DNA from: Sphingomonadales bacterium
GTDB lineage: Bacteria > Pseudomonadota > Alphaproteobacteria > Sphingomonadales > Sphingomonadaceae
Length of the DNA: 63,691 nt
Direction of reading: 5' to 3'
NCBI GenBank assembly: GCA_018334165.1
Contig: JAGXTB010000121.1
Location: forward strand, 1-63,691
The first letter of the stretch is position 1; the number at the start of each line of letters is the position of its first letter. The translations under genes and the position numbers were made by a program. The notes beneath the pieces were generated by a model that was given only the letters and a program-made list of their open reading frames with translations, was not told the origin of the DNA and did no database searches. Below are positions 33,619-41,782 of the stretch, piece after piece.

Positions 33619-35094
33619 CTAGACCGTCGCCAAGTCACCCCAGCTGCCCAGTCGCGGAGTGGTGCAATCCCAACCCAGTTCGCCGGAAATTCGCGCGGCC
33701 AGGCTGGTCGAAGCTGTGGCTTCGCCGTGAGTCACAAAGGTCTTGCGCGGCGCGTGCGGCATGGCCGAAAGCCAGCGCATGATCTCGTTGCAATCGGCGT
33801 GCGCCGAAAGCATCGAGAGATTGACAACTTCGGCCAGGACCGGGACCTCCTCTCCGAAAATCTTGATTGAGGTGGCACCTGCGACGAGCGCGCCGCCGCG
33901 GGTCCCCATTGCCTGGAAACCGGCAAACAGCAGCAGGTTCTTGGGATCCGGGGCGAATTGCCTGAGGTGATGAACTACCCGCCCGCCGGTTGCCATGCCA
34001 CTTGCCGAGATGATGATCTTCGGATTTTCATCGGCAGTGAGCGCTTTCGATTCTTCTGCATCGCGCACGTAGTGCGCCACTGCACACGCTGCCTTGCATT
34101 GGTCATGGGTTAGTCGATGATCGCCTGAGTTCGCGCACATGATCTCGCTGGCATTGATCGCCATTGGGCTGTCGAGATAGACGGGCACGCCTTGCAGGCG
34201 ACCGGCCCTTTTCAAAACGGAGAGGTGATAAAGTAGAGATTGCGCCCGGCCGACCGCGAAGGCGGGGATCACGACTGTTCCTCCGCGTGCAACGCAACGC
34301 TCGATAGTGTCGCCCAGCGCCTGTTCGGGAGAAATCGCATCGTGTTCCCGATCGCCGTAGGTCGACTCGATGATCAGATAGTCTGCTGCCGAGGGGGGAT
34401 CTGGATCCAGCATGACCGCGTCGCCATAACGTCCCAAGTCTCCCGAAAAAAGGATTCTGGTGCCCTTCCAGTCGATCTCGATCGACGCCGCGCCAAGGAT
34501 ATGGCCAACGCGGTGGAAGCGCGCGGAAATGCCCGGCGCGACCTCGACGACTTCCTCGAAAGAGACACCCTGAAAATGCTCCAGCGCGTTCAGCGCGTCA
34601 TTCTGCGTGTACAAGGGTAACGCGGGCTGATGCCGGGAATACCCCCGCCGGTTTGCAAACTGGGCGTCTTTCTCCTGCAAATGACCGCTGTCGGGAAGCA
34701 GCAACTCGCACAGCTCGGCGGTCGCGCGTGTGGTAATCACCCGCCCCTTCCACCCGTTTCGAACCAAGCGCGGAATGGCTCCGGAGTGATCGAGGTGCGC
34801 GTGCGTGAGAAGGATGGTATCGACGCCATCCACCTCCGGCGGAGGCGGTGCCCAGTTGAGATTCCTGAGCTCGCGTCCGCCCTGGAACAGCCCGCAATCG
34901 ACCAGTACTCGCGTGGAATCATCTTCCAGAAGATAGCGTGATCCCGTCACGGTTCCGCTCGCGCCGAAAAAACCGATCGCGAGATCATGCCCGGCCGGGC
35001 GAGGCTCTACATCAAGCCTCGCCTGAGGCTCGATGGCAGGCGAAAAATGCCCTCGGGTCTTTTCCTTCGAACGCCGCTTCTTGTGCCCGTGCAT
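33619..35094 (-). CDS. MBL-fold / beta-CASP RNA-processing-type hydrolase
   Basis: About 490 residues. Metallo-beta-lactamase motifs: THAHLDHSGAIPRL, GHILGAASIE, SGDLGRYGDAV; then beta-CASP and the RNA-specificity part (ISASGMATGGRVVHHLRQF; LSAHADCNEI; FVTHGE). Relatives are CPSF-like nucleases, also often found in bacterial hypoxia regulons. The second ATG (35094) has GGGAGG at the best distance; ATG 35100 is the alternative. The N-terminus is basic (HGHKKRRSKEK). A CAATACGTAT box lies 65 nt upstream. Confidence 0.9.
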   Translation of the reverse strand: MHGHKKRRSKEKTRGHFSPAIEPQARLDVEPRPAGHDLAIGFFGASGTVTGSRYLLEDDSTRVLVDCGLFQGGRELRNLNWAPPPPEVDGVDTILLTHAHLDHSGAIPRLVRNGWKGRVITTRATAELCELLLPDSGHLQEKDAQFANRRGYSRHQPALPLYTQNDALNALEHFQGVSFEEVVEVAPGISARFHRVGHILGAASIEIDWKGTRILFSGDLGRYGDAVMLDPDPPSAADYLIIESTYGDREHDAISPEQALGDTIERCVARGGTVVIPAFAVGRAQSLLYHLSVLKRAGRLQGVPVYLDSPMAINASEIMCANSGDHRLTHDQCKAACAVAHYVRDAEESKALTADENPKIIISASGMATGGRVVHHLRQFAPDPKNLLLFAGFQAMGTRGGALVAGATSIKIFGEEVPVLAEVVNLSMLSAHADCNEIMRWLSAMPHAPRKTFVTHGEATASTSLAARISGELGWDCTTPRLGSWGDLATV

Positions 35095-35158
35095 GGACAT
35101 TGCCTCCCGAAATTGTGGCTTCCTGCATCGGCTTGCCCTGCGACGCGGAACGATGACC

Positions 35159-35168
35159 ATACGTATTG
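35159..35168 (-). promoter_or_regulatory. CAATACGTAT box, copy D
   Basis: Exact CAATACGTAT on the minus strand, 65 nt upstream of the beta-CASP gene. It lies in a wider near-palindrome (GACC at one side, GGTC at the other). As the core is symmetric it could also serve gnd, which starts 170 nt away on the other strand. Confidence 0.5.
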
Positions 35169-35337
35169 GTCGCAGCCAAAGGTCACCCAACGATCCGCCG
35201 CAATGTGACGTTTACATATGGCGCGGCTCGGTGCGGGTCCGCAGGTAGACAAGCTCTTGCGGCCGAATTCGGAGGCCGGGTTTGCATTCTGTCGGCTCGC
35301 ACCAAGGCCGAAACTGACCGAGAGGGGAACCTACGCC

Positions 35338-36369
35338 ATGCAAATCGGAATTGTCGGGCTCGGCCGCATGGGCGGCAATATCGCGCGCAGGCTCATGGCG
35401 GCGGGGCACAGTTGCATTGCCTATGACCGTGACCCACAGCAGGTGGACAAACTCGCCGCCGCGGGTGCTGAATCAGCGCAGGATCTGGCGGAGCTTGTCG
35501 CCGCTCTGGCGCCGCCGCGCGCAGTCTGGGTCATGCTGCCGGCCGGCGATGCAACCGAAACGGCGATTGGTTCATTGTCGCTCCTGCTGTCCCCCGGCGA
35601 CATTATCATCGATGGCGGCAATACCTTCTGGGAGGACGATGTCCGCCGGGCCGCCCAGCTTGCAGAAAGTGGGATCGCCTACGTCGATGTGGGAACAAGC
35701 GGCGGCATCTGGGGCCTGGAGCGGGGCTACTCGCTCATGATCGGGGGATCGCCGGAATCGGTTGCCCGTCTCGATCCGATATTCAAGGCGCTGGCCCCCG
35801 GAATCGGTTCGGCTTTGCGAACAATGGGCCGCCAAAATGCCGATCAGCGACCGGAGCAAGGGTACGTCCACGCTGGGCCGCATGGCGCCGGGCACTTTGT
35901 AAAGATGGTCCACAACGCGATCGAGTACGGAATGATGCAGGCATTTGCCGAAGGCTTTGACATCCTGCGAAACGCCACGGGCCTGGCCGGGCAAGGTGTC
36001 GCTCAGTTCCAATTCAACCTGGCCGATATCGCGGAGACCTGGCGGCGGGGCAGTGTCGTGTCCTCCTGGCTGCTCGATCTGATCGCGGACGCCCTGGCAA
36101 AGGATGGGGCGCTGCAGCACCTCGAAGGGCAGGTCGACGATTCCGGCGAAGGACGCTGGGCCGTTTCGGCGGCCATCAAGCAAGGCGTTCCGGCCAATGT
36201 CCTGGCGGCTGCATTGAATGCGCGTTTCAGATCGCGCCACGAACACACGTTTGGTGACAAGCTGCTCTCGGCCATGCGTGAAGAGTTCGGAGGTCACCGG
36301 GAGGCTGTTCCGGCGTCATCCCAAACCGCCGACAAGACCGTCCTCGCAGACACCGGAGCGCGCCAATGA
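35338..36369 (+). CDS. gnd: 6-phosphogluconate dehydrogenase, short (GndA/YqeC) type
   Basis: 343 residues from ATG 35338, typical of the short decarboxylating form. N-terminal nucleotide site GLGRMGGNIARRL; middle GTSGGIWGLERGYSLMIGG; catalytic helix KMVHNAIEYGMMQAFAEGF. It makes ribulose 5-phosphate and reduced NAD(P) in the pentose-phosphate path. Its stop overlaps the LOG gene start in ATGA. A local supply of reduced cofactor could feed stress defences, but this is inference. Confidence 0.9.
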   Translation: MQIGIVGLGRMGGNIARRLMAAGHSCIAYDRDPQQVDKLAAAGAESAQDLAELVAALAPPRAVWVMLPAGDATETAIGSLSLLLSPGDIIIDGGNTFWEDDVRRAAQLAESGIAYVDVGTSGGIWGLERGYSLMIGGSPESVARLDPIFKALAPGIGSALRTMGRQNADQRPEQGYVHAGPHGAGHFVKMVHNAIEYGMMQAFAEGFDILRNATGLAGQGVAQFQFNLADIAETWRRGSVVSSWLLDLIADALAKDGALQHLEGQVDDSGEGRWAVSAAIKQGVPANVLAAALNARFRSRHEHTFGDKLLSAMREEFGGHREAVPASSQTADKTVLADTGARQ

Positions 36370-37178
36370 CGTCCAATGACGAGCCTTTTTGCAGCGCTCT
36401 CGCCCCGCATCCCTGTGACCATTGCTTTCCAAGTTCACGCGCGGCTGATATGCCCTCGTATCGGTTGGCGGCCTTGGATCAGGATTTCATTCTCGGCGAT
36501 TCGATGCGCGGCGTGCGCTTCCTGCTCGAATACCAGAAAGTCGAGGAAGCCCTGCGCGATTGGGGCGTCCTGTCGACCATTGTCGTATTTGGCAGTGCGC
36601 GCGTTCAGGCCGGACAAGCGGGACGGAGCGGCTTCTGGTATGACGAAGCCCGCAAGTTCGGCAGGCTGGCATCCGAACAGGGTGGCGCGCTTTCCCGAAA
36701 CGGCGGCAAACGGGTGAATGTCATCGCCACTGGCGGCGGCCCGGGGATCATGGAAGCCGCCAATCGCGGAGCTCACGATGCCTGCGCGCCGACCATCGGC
36801 TTCAACATCACACTCCCGCACGAGCAGGTGCCCAATCCCTACACGACCCCCGAGCTGACATTCCGGTTCCACTATTTCGCGATCCGCAAGATGCACCTGG
36901 CGATGCGCGCCAGCGCCCTGGTCGTATTTCCGGGCGGCTTCGGGACAATGGACGAAATGTTCGAAATCCTGACGCTGAGGCAGACCGGGAAAGCTCCCAA
37001 AGTGCCGATTGTCCTGTTTGACCGGACTTTTTGGCAGGATGCGATAAATCTCGATGTCTTCTGCGAAAACGGCATGATCGAAAGCGCTGATCGGGATTTG
37101 TTCGCTTATGCCGACACCGCCGAAGATGTTTGGCAAACCCTGTTGAATCAGGGCCTCGTACGCGCCCAGCCCGATTGA
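36366..37178 (+). CDS. LOG-family (lysine-decarboxylase-like) nucleoside-phosphate hydrolase
   Basis: 270 residues with the two signature motifs of the family: GGGPGIMEAANRGAHDA and PGGFGTMDEMFEILTLRQ. Proteins with these motifs release bases from nucleoside monophosphates (cytokinin-activating LOG or PpnN-like). It is coupled to gnd by a 4-nt overlap. The first 45 residues are less conserved and could be a private extension; a later Met (MPSYRLAALDQDF) is an alternative start. Confidence 0.87.
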   Translation: MTSNDEPFCSALAPHPCDHCFPSSRAADMPSYRLAALDQDFILGDSMRGVRFLLEYQKVEEALRDWGVLSTIVVFGSARVQAGQAGRSGFWYDEARKFGRLASEQGGALSRNGGKRVNVIATGGGPGIMEAANRGAHDACAPTIGFNITLPHEQVPNPYTTPELTFRFHYFAIRKMHLAMRASALVVFPGGFGTMDEMFEILTLRQTGKAPKVPIVLFDRTFWQDAINLDVFCENGMIESADRDLFAYADTAEDVWQTLLNQGLVRAQPD

Positions 37179-37215
37179 CCGATACTGCACAGCTTCTTGT
37201 CGGCACCCATTCGCG

Positions 37216-37224
37216 ATCTACGTA
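37216..37224 (+). promoter_or_regulatory. ATCTACGTA box upstream of a Met/His-rich gene
   Basis: Same 9-mer as upstream of the fixT-like gene. It lies about 80 nt before the Met/His-rich gene start at 37304. Confidence 0.4.
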
Positions 37225-37303
37225 TATCGTCCAGAAACCGCAGTCGGCAAGACCCGCGTGAGGCTCGCCAAACCGTGGCAGTCGGCAAGAAAGGAAACAC
37301 CGA

Positions 37304-37582
37304 ATGCGCAAAACATCGATGATTGTCGCGGCTCTGGGGCTCTTGACCGCAGGAATCAGCCCGGCCTTGGCAGATCAGATGCCTCCCGGCATGAACAATA
37401 TGCCCGCCCCAAAGAAGCAGGCCAAACCGAAGCCAAAGCCAAAGCATCCGGCTCCGCATCAACAGCACTCTGCCCAAGGCCCAGGCGCACACAAGATGAC
37501 ACCTCAGCCTTCATCGTCGCCTTCGCCAACACCATCACCGTCACCTTCAGCAATGCCGATGAAACCCGGTGGTTGCTGCTGA
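37304..37582 (+). CDS. small Lys/Pro/Met/His-rich exported protein
   Basis: 92 residues: a signal peptide (MIVAALGLLTAGISPALA), then DQMPPGMNNMPAP, a run of KPKPKP, HPAPHQQHSAQGPGAHKM and Ser-Pro repeats, ending MPMKPGGCC. The composition and the CC end resemble the Met-rich protein encoded at 27733-28155. It may buffer copper in the periplasm. A strong ribosome site (AAGAAAGGA) precedes it. Confidence 0.75.
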   Translation: MRKTSMIVAALGLLTAGISPALADQMPPGMNNMPAPKKQAKPKPKPKHPAPHQQHSAQGPGAHKMTPQPSSSPSPTPSPSPSAMPMKPGGCC

Positions 37583-37599
37583 GCGTCTCGGAAAGCGCC

Positions 37600-38160
37600 A
37601 TGGACTGCTGCGGGAAGGAAAAGAGGAACGGCAGCGCTCCACCAGCTTTCAAGCGGCGTGGTGGAGCGGCAAAGCAGGCATACCGATACAGAGAAGTTGC
37701 CACGGTTGATGTCGCCGCCGATCCTGCCGCGGTCTTCGGACATCTCGACGATCATCAGCAGTTGGCGTCGCACATGATGCAGTCTTCGGCGATGATGGCC
37801 GGCAGCGCGATGAACTTCACGTTCGACCAAGGGCGCGGTCGGCTGCTTGGCTCACGGATCGGCATGAGCGGCAAGGTTCTCGGCCTGGTGCTCGAAATGA
37901 ACGAGATCGTCACCGAGCGCGATCCTCCTCGCCGCAAGGTCTGGGAGACCGAGGGAACACCGCGATTGCTGGTGATCGGTTCCTATCGCATGGGCTTTGA
38001 CATTTCGCCCGAGGGCCTTGGTTCGCGGCTCAGGGTCTCCATCGAATACGATCTGCCGGCTTGGCCATGGCGTCTGTTGGGTTTGATCGCGGGGCGCTTC
38101 TATGCGCGCTGGTGTGTTCGGGCCATGGCGAATGACGCAGCACGCGAATTTGCTGTATGA
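37600..38160 (+). CDS. SRPBCC (START-like) family protein
   Basis: 186 residues from ATG 37600. It begins MDCCGKEK, then the SRPBCC-type first strand and helix (VATVDVAADPAAVFGHLDDHQQLASHM) and a final long helix (GLIAGRFYARWCVRAMANDAAREF). The fold holds hydrophobic ligands. The CC near the N-terminus could bind metal. The frame is open further upstream but overlaps the Met/His-rich gene there, so the internal ATG is preferred. Confidence 0.75.
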   Translation: MDCCGKEKRNGSAPPAFKRRGGAAKQAYRYREVATVDVAADPAAVFGHLDDHQQLASHMMQSSAMMAGSAMNFTFDQGRGRLLGSRIGMSGKVLGLVLEMNEIVTERDPPRRKVWETEGTPRLLVIGSYRMGFDISPEGLGSRLRVSIEYDLPAWPWRLLGLIAGRFYARWCVRAMANDAAREFAV

Positions 38161-38387
38161 TCGCTAAGGCTGCGGGATACTGTCGCATGAGTCGGCGTAT
38201 TGGCAAAGGCTTCGGGCGTCGTCATCACTTCGCGATCATTTCAGGTGCTTCACTGGTACCAGCGCGCCGCGCCTTGTCCATGAAGCGGGGTCAATTGGGC
38301 CTTTCATGACAGGCGTTCCAGCGCATTCGCGGTGGGCTTGCTCGGCGCAAGGGCCGATCCCGATCCTTGGTGTCGCGATCGGCCGAC

Positions 38388-38741
38388 TCAGAACACCAGG
38401 ACTTTGTCCGCCTGCAGCGTGTTCTCTGCAAGCTCGTCCATCGTGCTGCGCCTTGCCCGCTCCACGATGTCGCCTTCAGCGAGCCCGCGCGCATCCATGC
38501 AAACTCCGCAGAGCAGCACTTGGCCGCCACCGGTGAGAATGTGCTTCAGCATGCGCTCGATGTTGTAATAGCCGTCGGGCGTTTTCTGGCCGGCCTTCGC
38601 GCACAAAACCGAATCCGCCATGAGGAAGACGGTGATCTGCGCCTCGGGTGACTTCTTCGCCATGGCACGAGCGAGGCGCAGGGCGTTGAAGCAATGCTCG
38701 GTGCCGTAGGGCGGGTGATTGAGGATAAACAGCACCTTCAT
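38388..38741 (-). CDS. DsrE-family protein
   Basis: 117 residues of the DsrE/TusD fold: VLFILNHPPYGTEHCFNALRLARAM, ITVFLMADSVLCAK, QVLLCGVCMDARG, with cysteines near the expected sulfur-handling site. Such proteins pass sulfane sulfur or are hypoxia-linked. Its start overlaps the stop of the SHOCT gene (ATGA), so the two are one unit. It converges on the SRPBCC gene across a 227-nt gap with no clear terminator. Confidence 0.88.
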   Translation of the reverse strand: MKVLFILNHPPYGTEHCFNALRLARAMAKKSPEAQITVFLMADSVLCAKAGQKTPDGYYNIERMLKHILTGGGQVLLCGVCMDARGLAEGDIVERARRSTMDELAENTLQADKVLVF

Positions 38742-39106
38742 GTGTCATCTTTGAGAATTCGGCGGCGCTCTTCGAACTCCTCCTTGTCGATCTCGCCGCG
38801 CGCAAAGCGCTCCTTGAGGATGTCGAGCGGAGCCGACGGAACTGTCGGTTGCGCCGAGGATGAGCCGTTCGATGACGGCCAGAACCCTCGCACTGCCAGC
38901 AGCACAACGACGATCAGAGCCACCGGGACGAGGATCATCAGCAAAGGACCAAAAATCATGCTTACCCAACCTCCATACCATCCCGCCATGTGCTGGCTGC
39001 CGGGATATCCACCATGCCACGCCGTCTCCTGAGCCCAGAGGGGACTGGCGAGTAAGAGCGAACTTGCCCCAGCGACAGCAGGGGCCAGGATACTCATCTT
39101 ACGCAT
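38738..39106 (-). CDS. SHOCT-domain membrane protein
   Basis: 122 residues from ATG 39106 (GGAGG ribosome site 5 nt before): signal peptide (ILAPAVAGASSLLLASPLWAQ), a His/Gly/Trp-rich stretch (WHGGYPGSQHMAGWYGGW), one membrane helix and a C-terminal SHOCT motif (LDILKERFARGEIDKEEFEERRRIL). SHOCT domains probably oligomerise. It is co-translated with the DsrE gene. Function unknown. Confidence 0.85.
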   Translation of the reverse strand: MRKMSILAPAVAGASSLLLASPLWAQETAWHGGYPGSQHMAGWYGGWVSMIFGPLLMILVPVALIVVVLLAVRGFWPSSNGSSSAQPTVPSAPLDILKERFARGEIDKEEFEERRRILKDDT

Positions 39107-39219
39107 AAATGCCTCCATTTTGTCAGACAATGACAGTGTGGCTTCGTTTTGCCGACGCCGGGTTCACGTCAGTGACCCGGCTCGGCGTCTCTACCGGATT
39201 GGTCGGTGCCCTTATCGGA

Positions 39220-39603
39220 CTAATCCGCGTCCGGCTTGTCGTCTGCGTCCGGCTTGTGCTCCTCAGCCTTTTTCGGCTCGGATCCTTCCTTCTCCGCGCT
39301 GCTGTGGTGCGTCCCGCTTGCAGCCATCATGCTCTCCATGCAGCTATGCATGCGGTCAGTCATCTGCTGGCGCATGGCTTTGGGGTCGTTGCCGGTCATG
39401 GGCGGCATCTGGTCCATGCATTGCTGCATCTGCTGCATCATCTGCTGTTTCATCGCCCCCATAGCCTGCCCGGGGTTCTGAGCAGCGGGAGCGCTACTGC
39501 CGCTGGTTTCGGCAAGCGCCGGAACGGCGCAGGTCACGGCAAGCGCGGTTGCCAGCACACCGAACGTCCGGCGGCCCGGCGAGCCATTGGTCAAATTCAG
39601 CAT
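39220..39603 (-). CDS. Met/Gln-rich exported protein
   Basis: 127 residues with a signal peptide (FGVLATALAVTCAVPALAE). The middle is Met/Gln-rich with helix-forming repeats (MGAMKQQMMQQMQQCMDQMP; MRQQMTDRMHSCMESMM) and two Cys. The C-terminus is Lys/Asp-rich. It is the fourth protein of this composition in the island. Metal binding is suggested by Met and Cys content; no family recognised. Confidence 0.72.
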   Translation of the reverse strand: MLNLTNGSPGRRTFGVLATALAVTCAVPALAETSGSSAPAAQNPGQAMGAMKQQMMQQMQQCMDQMPPMTGNDPKAMRQQMTDRMHSCMESMMAASGTHHSSAEKEGSEPKKAEEHKPDADDKPDAD

Positions 39604-39644
39604 AACACATTCTCCTTTTCAGCTTGGGGACAATTGCAATTCTA

Positions 39645-40961
39645 TCAACTTCGCGGTGTTCCGTGTTGTTCCAGGTCAACAGGGGGCGAATTGTGCGATG
39701 CTTCTTTTGCATTCTCTCGCATGACAGCTGCGACAATGAGGCCCGATACGAAGGTCAGACCGCCGATGGTAAGAATGGCCGCCGAGAAGCCGAAGAAATC
39801 GGCGATCAGGCCTGCCGACAGTGCCCCGATCGCGTATCCAAGGTCACGCCAGAAGCGATAGACGCTGAGCGAGCGTGCCCGCCAGCTCGGGTGCGAGGCG
39901 TCCGAAACGGCGGCGATCAGGCTGGGATAGACCATGGCCGTGCCGATGCCGAGCAGCAGACTGCCGAGGACCCACCACGCGAAGTGACCGGTCGAGCCAG
40001 TGATGAACAGCCCGGCGGCCTGCACCCACATGCCCCAGACGATAAGACCCTTGCGTCCCCACCGGTCACTGAGCGGTCCGGTTGCCACCTGCAACAGACC
40101 CCAGCTTGCCGGGTAGAGTGCCTTGAGCAAACCGATCCGCTCGACGCCGAGGCCAAGCGAGGAAAAGAACAACGGGAAAATGCCCCAGCTCATGCCGTCG
40201 TTGAGGTTGTTGACGAGGCCAGCCTGCGATGCCGCGAACAGGTTACGATCCCGAAACGAGGTCAGGGCAAAGACTTCGGAGAAGCGGATCGCCGCTTCCT
40301 GCCGGGCATGGCCAGAAGTTTCGACGCGAACATGATCGCGGGTGTCCCGGATGAGCAGGACCGAAAACAGCAAGCCCAGGGCCGCATAGCCGATGCCAAG
40401 GTAAATCGGGATGGGGCGCAAGCCGTACCGGGAGGCAAGGTAGCCGGTGAGAAAGGCTGTGACCCCGACCGCGAGGTAGCCTGCAAATTCGTTGAGACCA
40501 ACGGCCAGCCCCCGCGATTTCGGGCCGACCAGATCGACCTTCATGATCACCGTCATCGACCAGGCCAGTCCCTGGTTGATGCCGAGCAGGGCATTGGCCG
40601 CGACGATCCATTCCCAGCTCGGCGCCCAGATGATCATGAACGGCACGGGCAAGCCGAACAGCCAGCCCAGCACGAGGACGCGCTTGCGGCCCCAGATGTC
40701 GGCAAGCTGGCCGGAGACGAGGTTGGCGAACGCCTTGACCAGGCCGAAACTGACAATGAAGGAGGTGATCAGGGTCGTCGAGGCGAGGTGAAACTCCTCC
40801 GCCCCGATCAACGGCACCACTGTGCGCTCGATCCCGACCATGCCGCCGACAAAAGCATTGACCAGCACGAGCAGGGCGAACTGCGGCCAGTTCTCCTTGA
40901 GGCCGAGCTGGACCATGCGTTTTGGGCTTTCGCCGGGGGTGGCAATATCCGGCACGGTCAC
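39645..40961 (-). CDS. MFS transporter beside a persulfide-dioxygenase-like gene
   Basis: 438 residues, twelve predicted helices, with MFS motifs (GQLADIWGRKRVLVLG; GPLSDRWGRKGLIVWG). The GTG start overlaps the stop of the MBL-fold gene (GTGA), so both are translated together. The partner suggests export or uptake of a sulfur compound, which is inference. Homologues are often found in such rhodanese/MBL clusters. Confidence 0.85.
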   Translation of the reverse strand: MTVPDIATPGESPKRMVQLGLKENWPQFALLVLVNAFVGGMVGIERTVVPLIGAEEFHLASTTLITSFIVSFGLVKAFANLVSGQLADIWGRKRVLVLGWLFGLPVPFMIIWAPSWEWIVAANALLGINQGLAWSMTVIMKVDLVGPKSRGLAVGLNEFAGYLAVGVTAFLTGYLASRYGLRPIPIYLGIGYAALGLLFSVLLIRDTRDHVRVETSGHARQEAAIRFSEVFALTSFRDRNLFAASQAGLVNNLNDGMSWGIFPLFFSSLGLGVERIGLLKALYPASWGLLQVATGPLSDRWGRKGLIVWGMWVQAAGLFITGSTGHFAWWVLGSLLLGIGTAMVYPSLIAAVSDASHPSWRARSLSVYRFWRDLGYAIGALSAGLIADFFGFSAAILTIGGLTFVSGLIVAAVMRENAKEASHNSPPVDLEQHGTPRS

Positions 40962-41698
40962 TCCGCCGGAACGGCAAGGCCGGCATTGATGGCCCTGAGC
41001 CGGGCAGCTTCGGGCGGAGGCGGCGGAATCTCGGCGATCATCTCGGCCACGAACGCCTCTTCGTCAGTGATCGCAAAGGCGGCGTTGTGGCGCTTCTCGA
41101 AGCCGATCGTCGACCACGGCTTGCCGCTCAGTCGCCGTCCGCAGACTGAGCCGGCATAGGCACCGGCCATGATCTCGACATGATCCGGCAGTGCTTTCAG
41201 CCGCGCGGCGCTGCGGAACAGATCGCGTGCGCCCTCCACGGCACTCGTGGCGAGTTCGGTGCGTCCGAGATCGCCCACCATCAGCGTGTGGCCGGTAAGG
41301 ACAAACCAGGGCTCGTCCGTGCGCGTGTGGTCGGTGACGACCAGGCAAATGTGTTCGGGCGTGTGACCGGGTGTGTGCAGGACCTCGGCGGTGACATTGC
41401 CCAGCGGGAGCACCTCGCCGTCCGTTACCGCGCGGAACGGAAAGCCGACATCGGCCCTGGCGCCAAGCACGTAGTCCGCCCCCGTCGCCTTGGCGAGCTC
41501 TCGCCCTGCCGACAGATGATCGGCATGGACATGGGTATCGATCACGTAGTGGATCTGCATTCCGCCTTCTTCGGCGGCGCGCAGATAGGGCTCGATATCG
41601 CCGACAGCATCGACCACCGCACAGGTTGCCTTGCCGCCGCAGCCGAATAGATAGGAAATGCCAACCGGCTCGCGGTGGAGGAACTGGCGCAGGATCAT
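40958..41698 (-). CDS. MBL-fold hydrolase, persulfide-dioxygenase (ETHE1)-like
   Basis: 246 residues. Motif THVHADHLSAG, then HTPGHTPEHICLV and GHTLMVGDLGRTEL match the iron-ligand pattern of ETHE1-like persulfide dioxygenases (His, His, Asp). Near the C-terminus a GFEKRHNAAF segment. It would oxidise glutathione persulfide to sulfite. It is divergent from the ArsR-rhodanese gene and coupled to the MFS gene, so it looks like one sulfur-detox module. Confidence 0.85.
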   Translation of the reverse strand: MILRQFLHREPVGISYLFGCGGKATCAVVDAVGDIEPYLRAAEEGGMQIHYVIDTHVHADHLSAGRELAKATGADYVLGARADVGFPFRAVTDGEVLPLGNVTAEVLHTPGHTPEHICLVVTDHTRTDEPWFVLTGHTLMVGDLGRTELATSAVEGARDLFRSAARLKALPDHVEIMAGAYAGSVCGRRLSGKPWSTIGFEKRHNAAFAITDEEAFVAEMIAEIPPPPPEAARLRAINAGLAVPAE

Positions 41699-41732
41699 GG
41701 GGTTGCACTCCTGGTTCGAGTCGCGTAAGATT

Positions 41733-41754
41733 CATTCAATCATTCTGCTGAATG
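41733..41754. promoter_or_regulatory. inverted repeat in the divergent promoter region
   Basis: CATTCA (41733-41738) and TGAATG (41749-41754) with 10 nt between. It lies midway between the divergent MBL-fold and ArsR-rhodanese genes. This is the position and symmetry expected for the ArsR-type operator. Confidence 0.5.
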
Positions 41755-41782
41755 TTCTCCTGAAACGAGGTGATGTCAAGCG

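Noticed and set aside
39624..41159. 511-residue forward frame over the MFS and MBL-fold genes
   Set aside because: Both minus-strand genes have clear motifs and overlap by GTGA; the forward translation is charged and repetitive.
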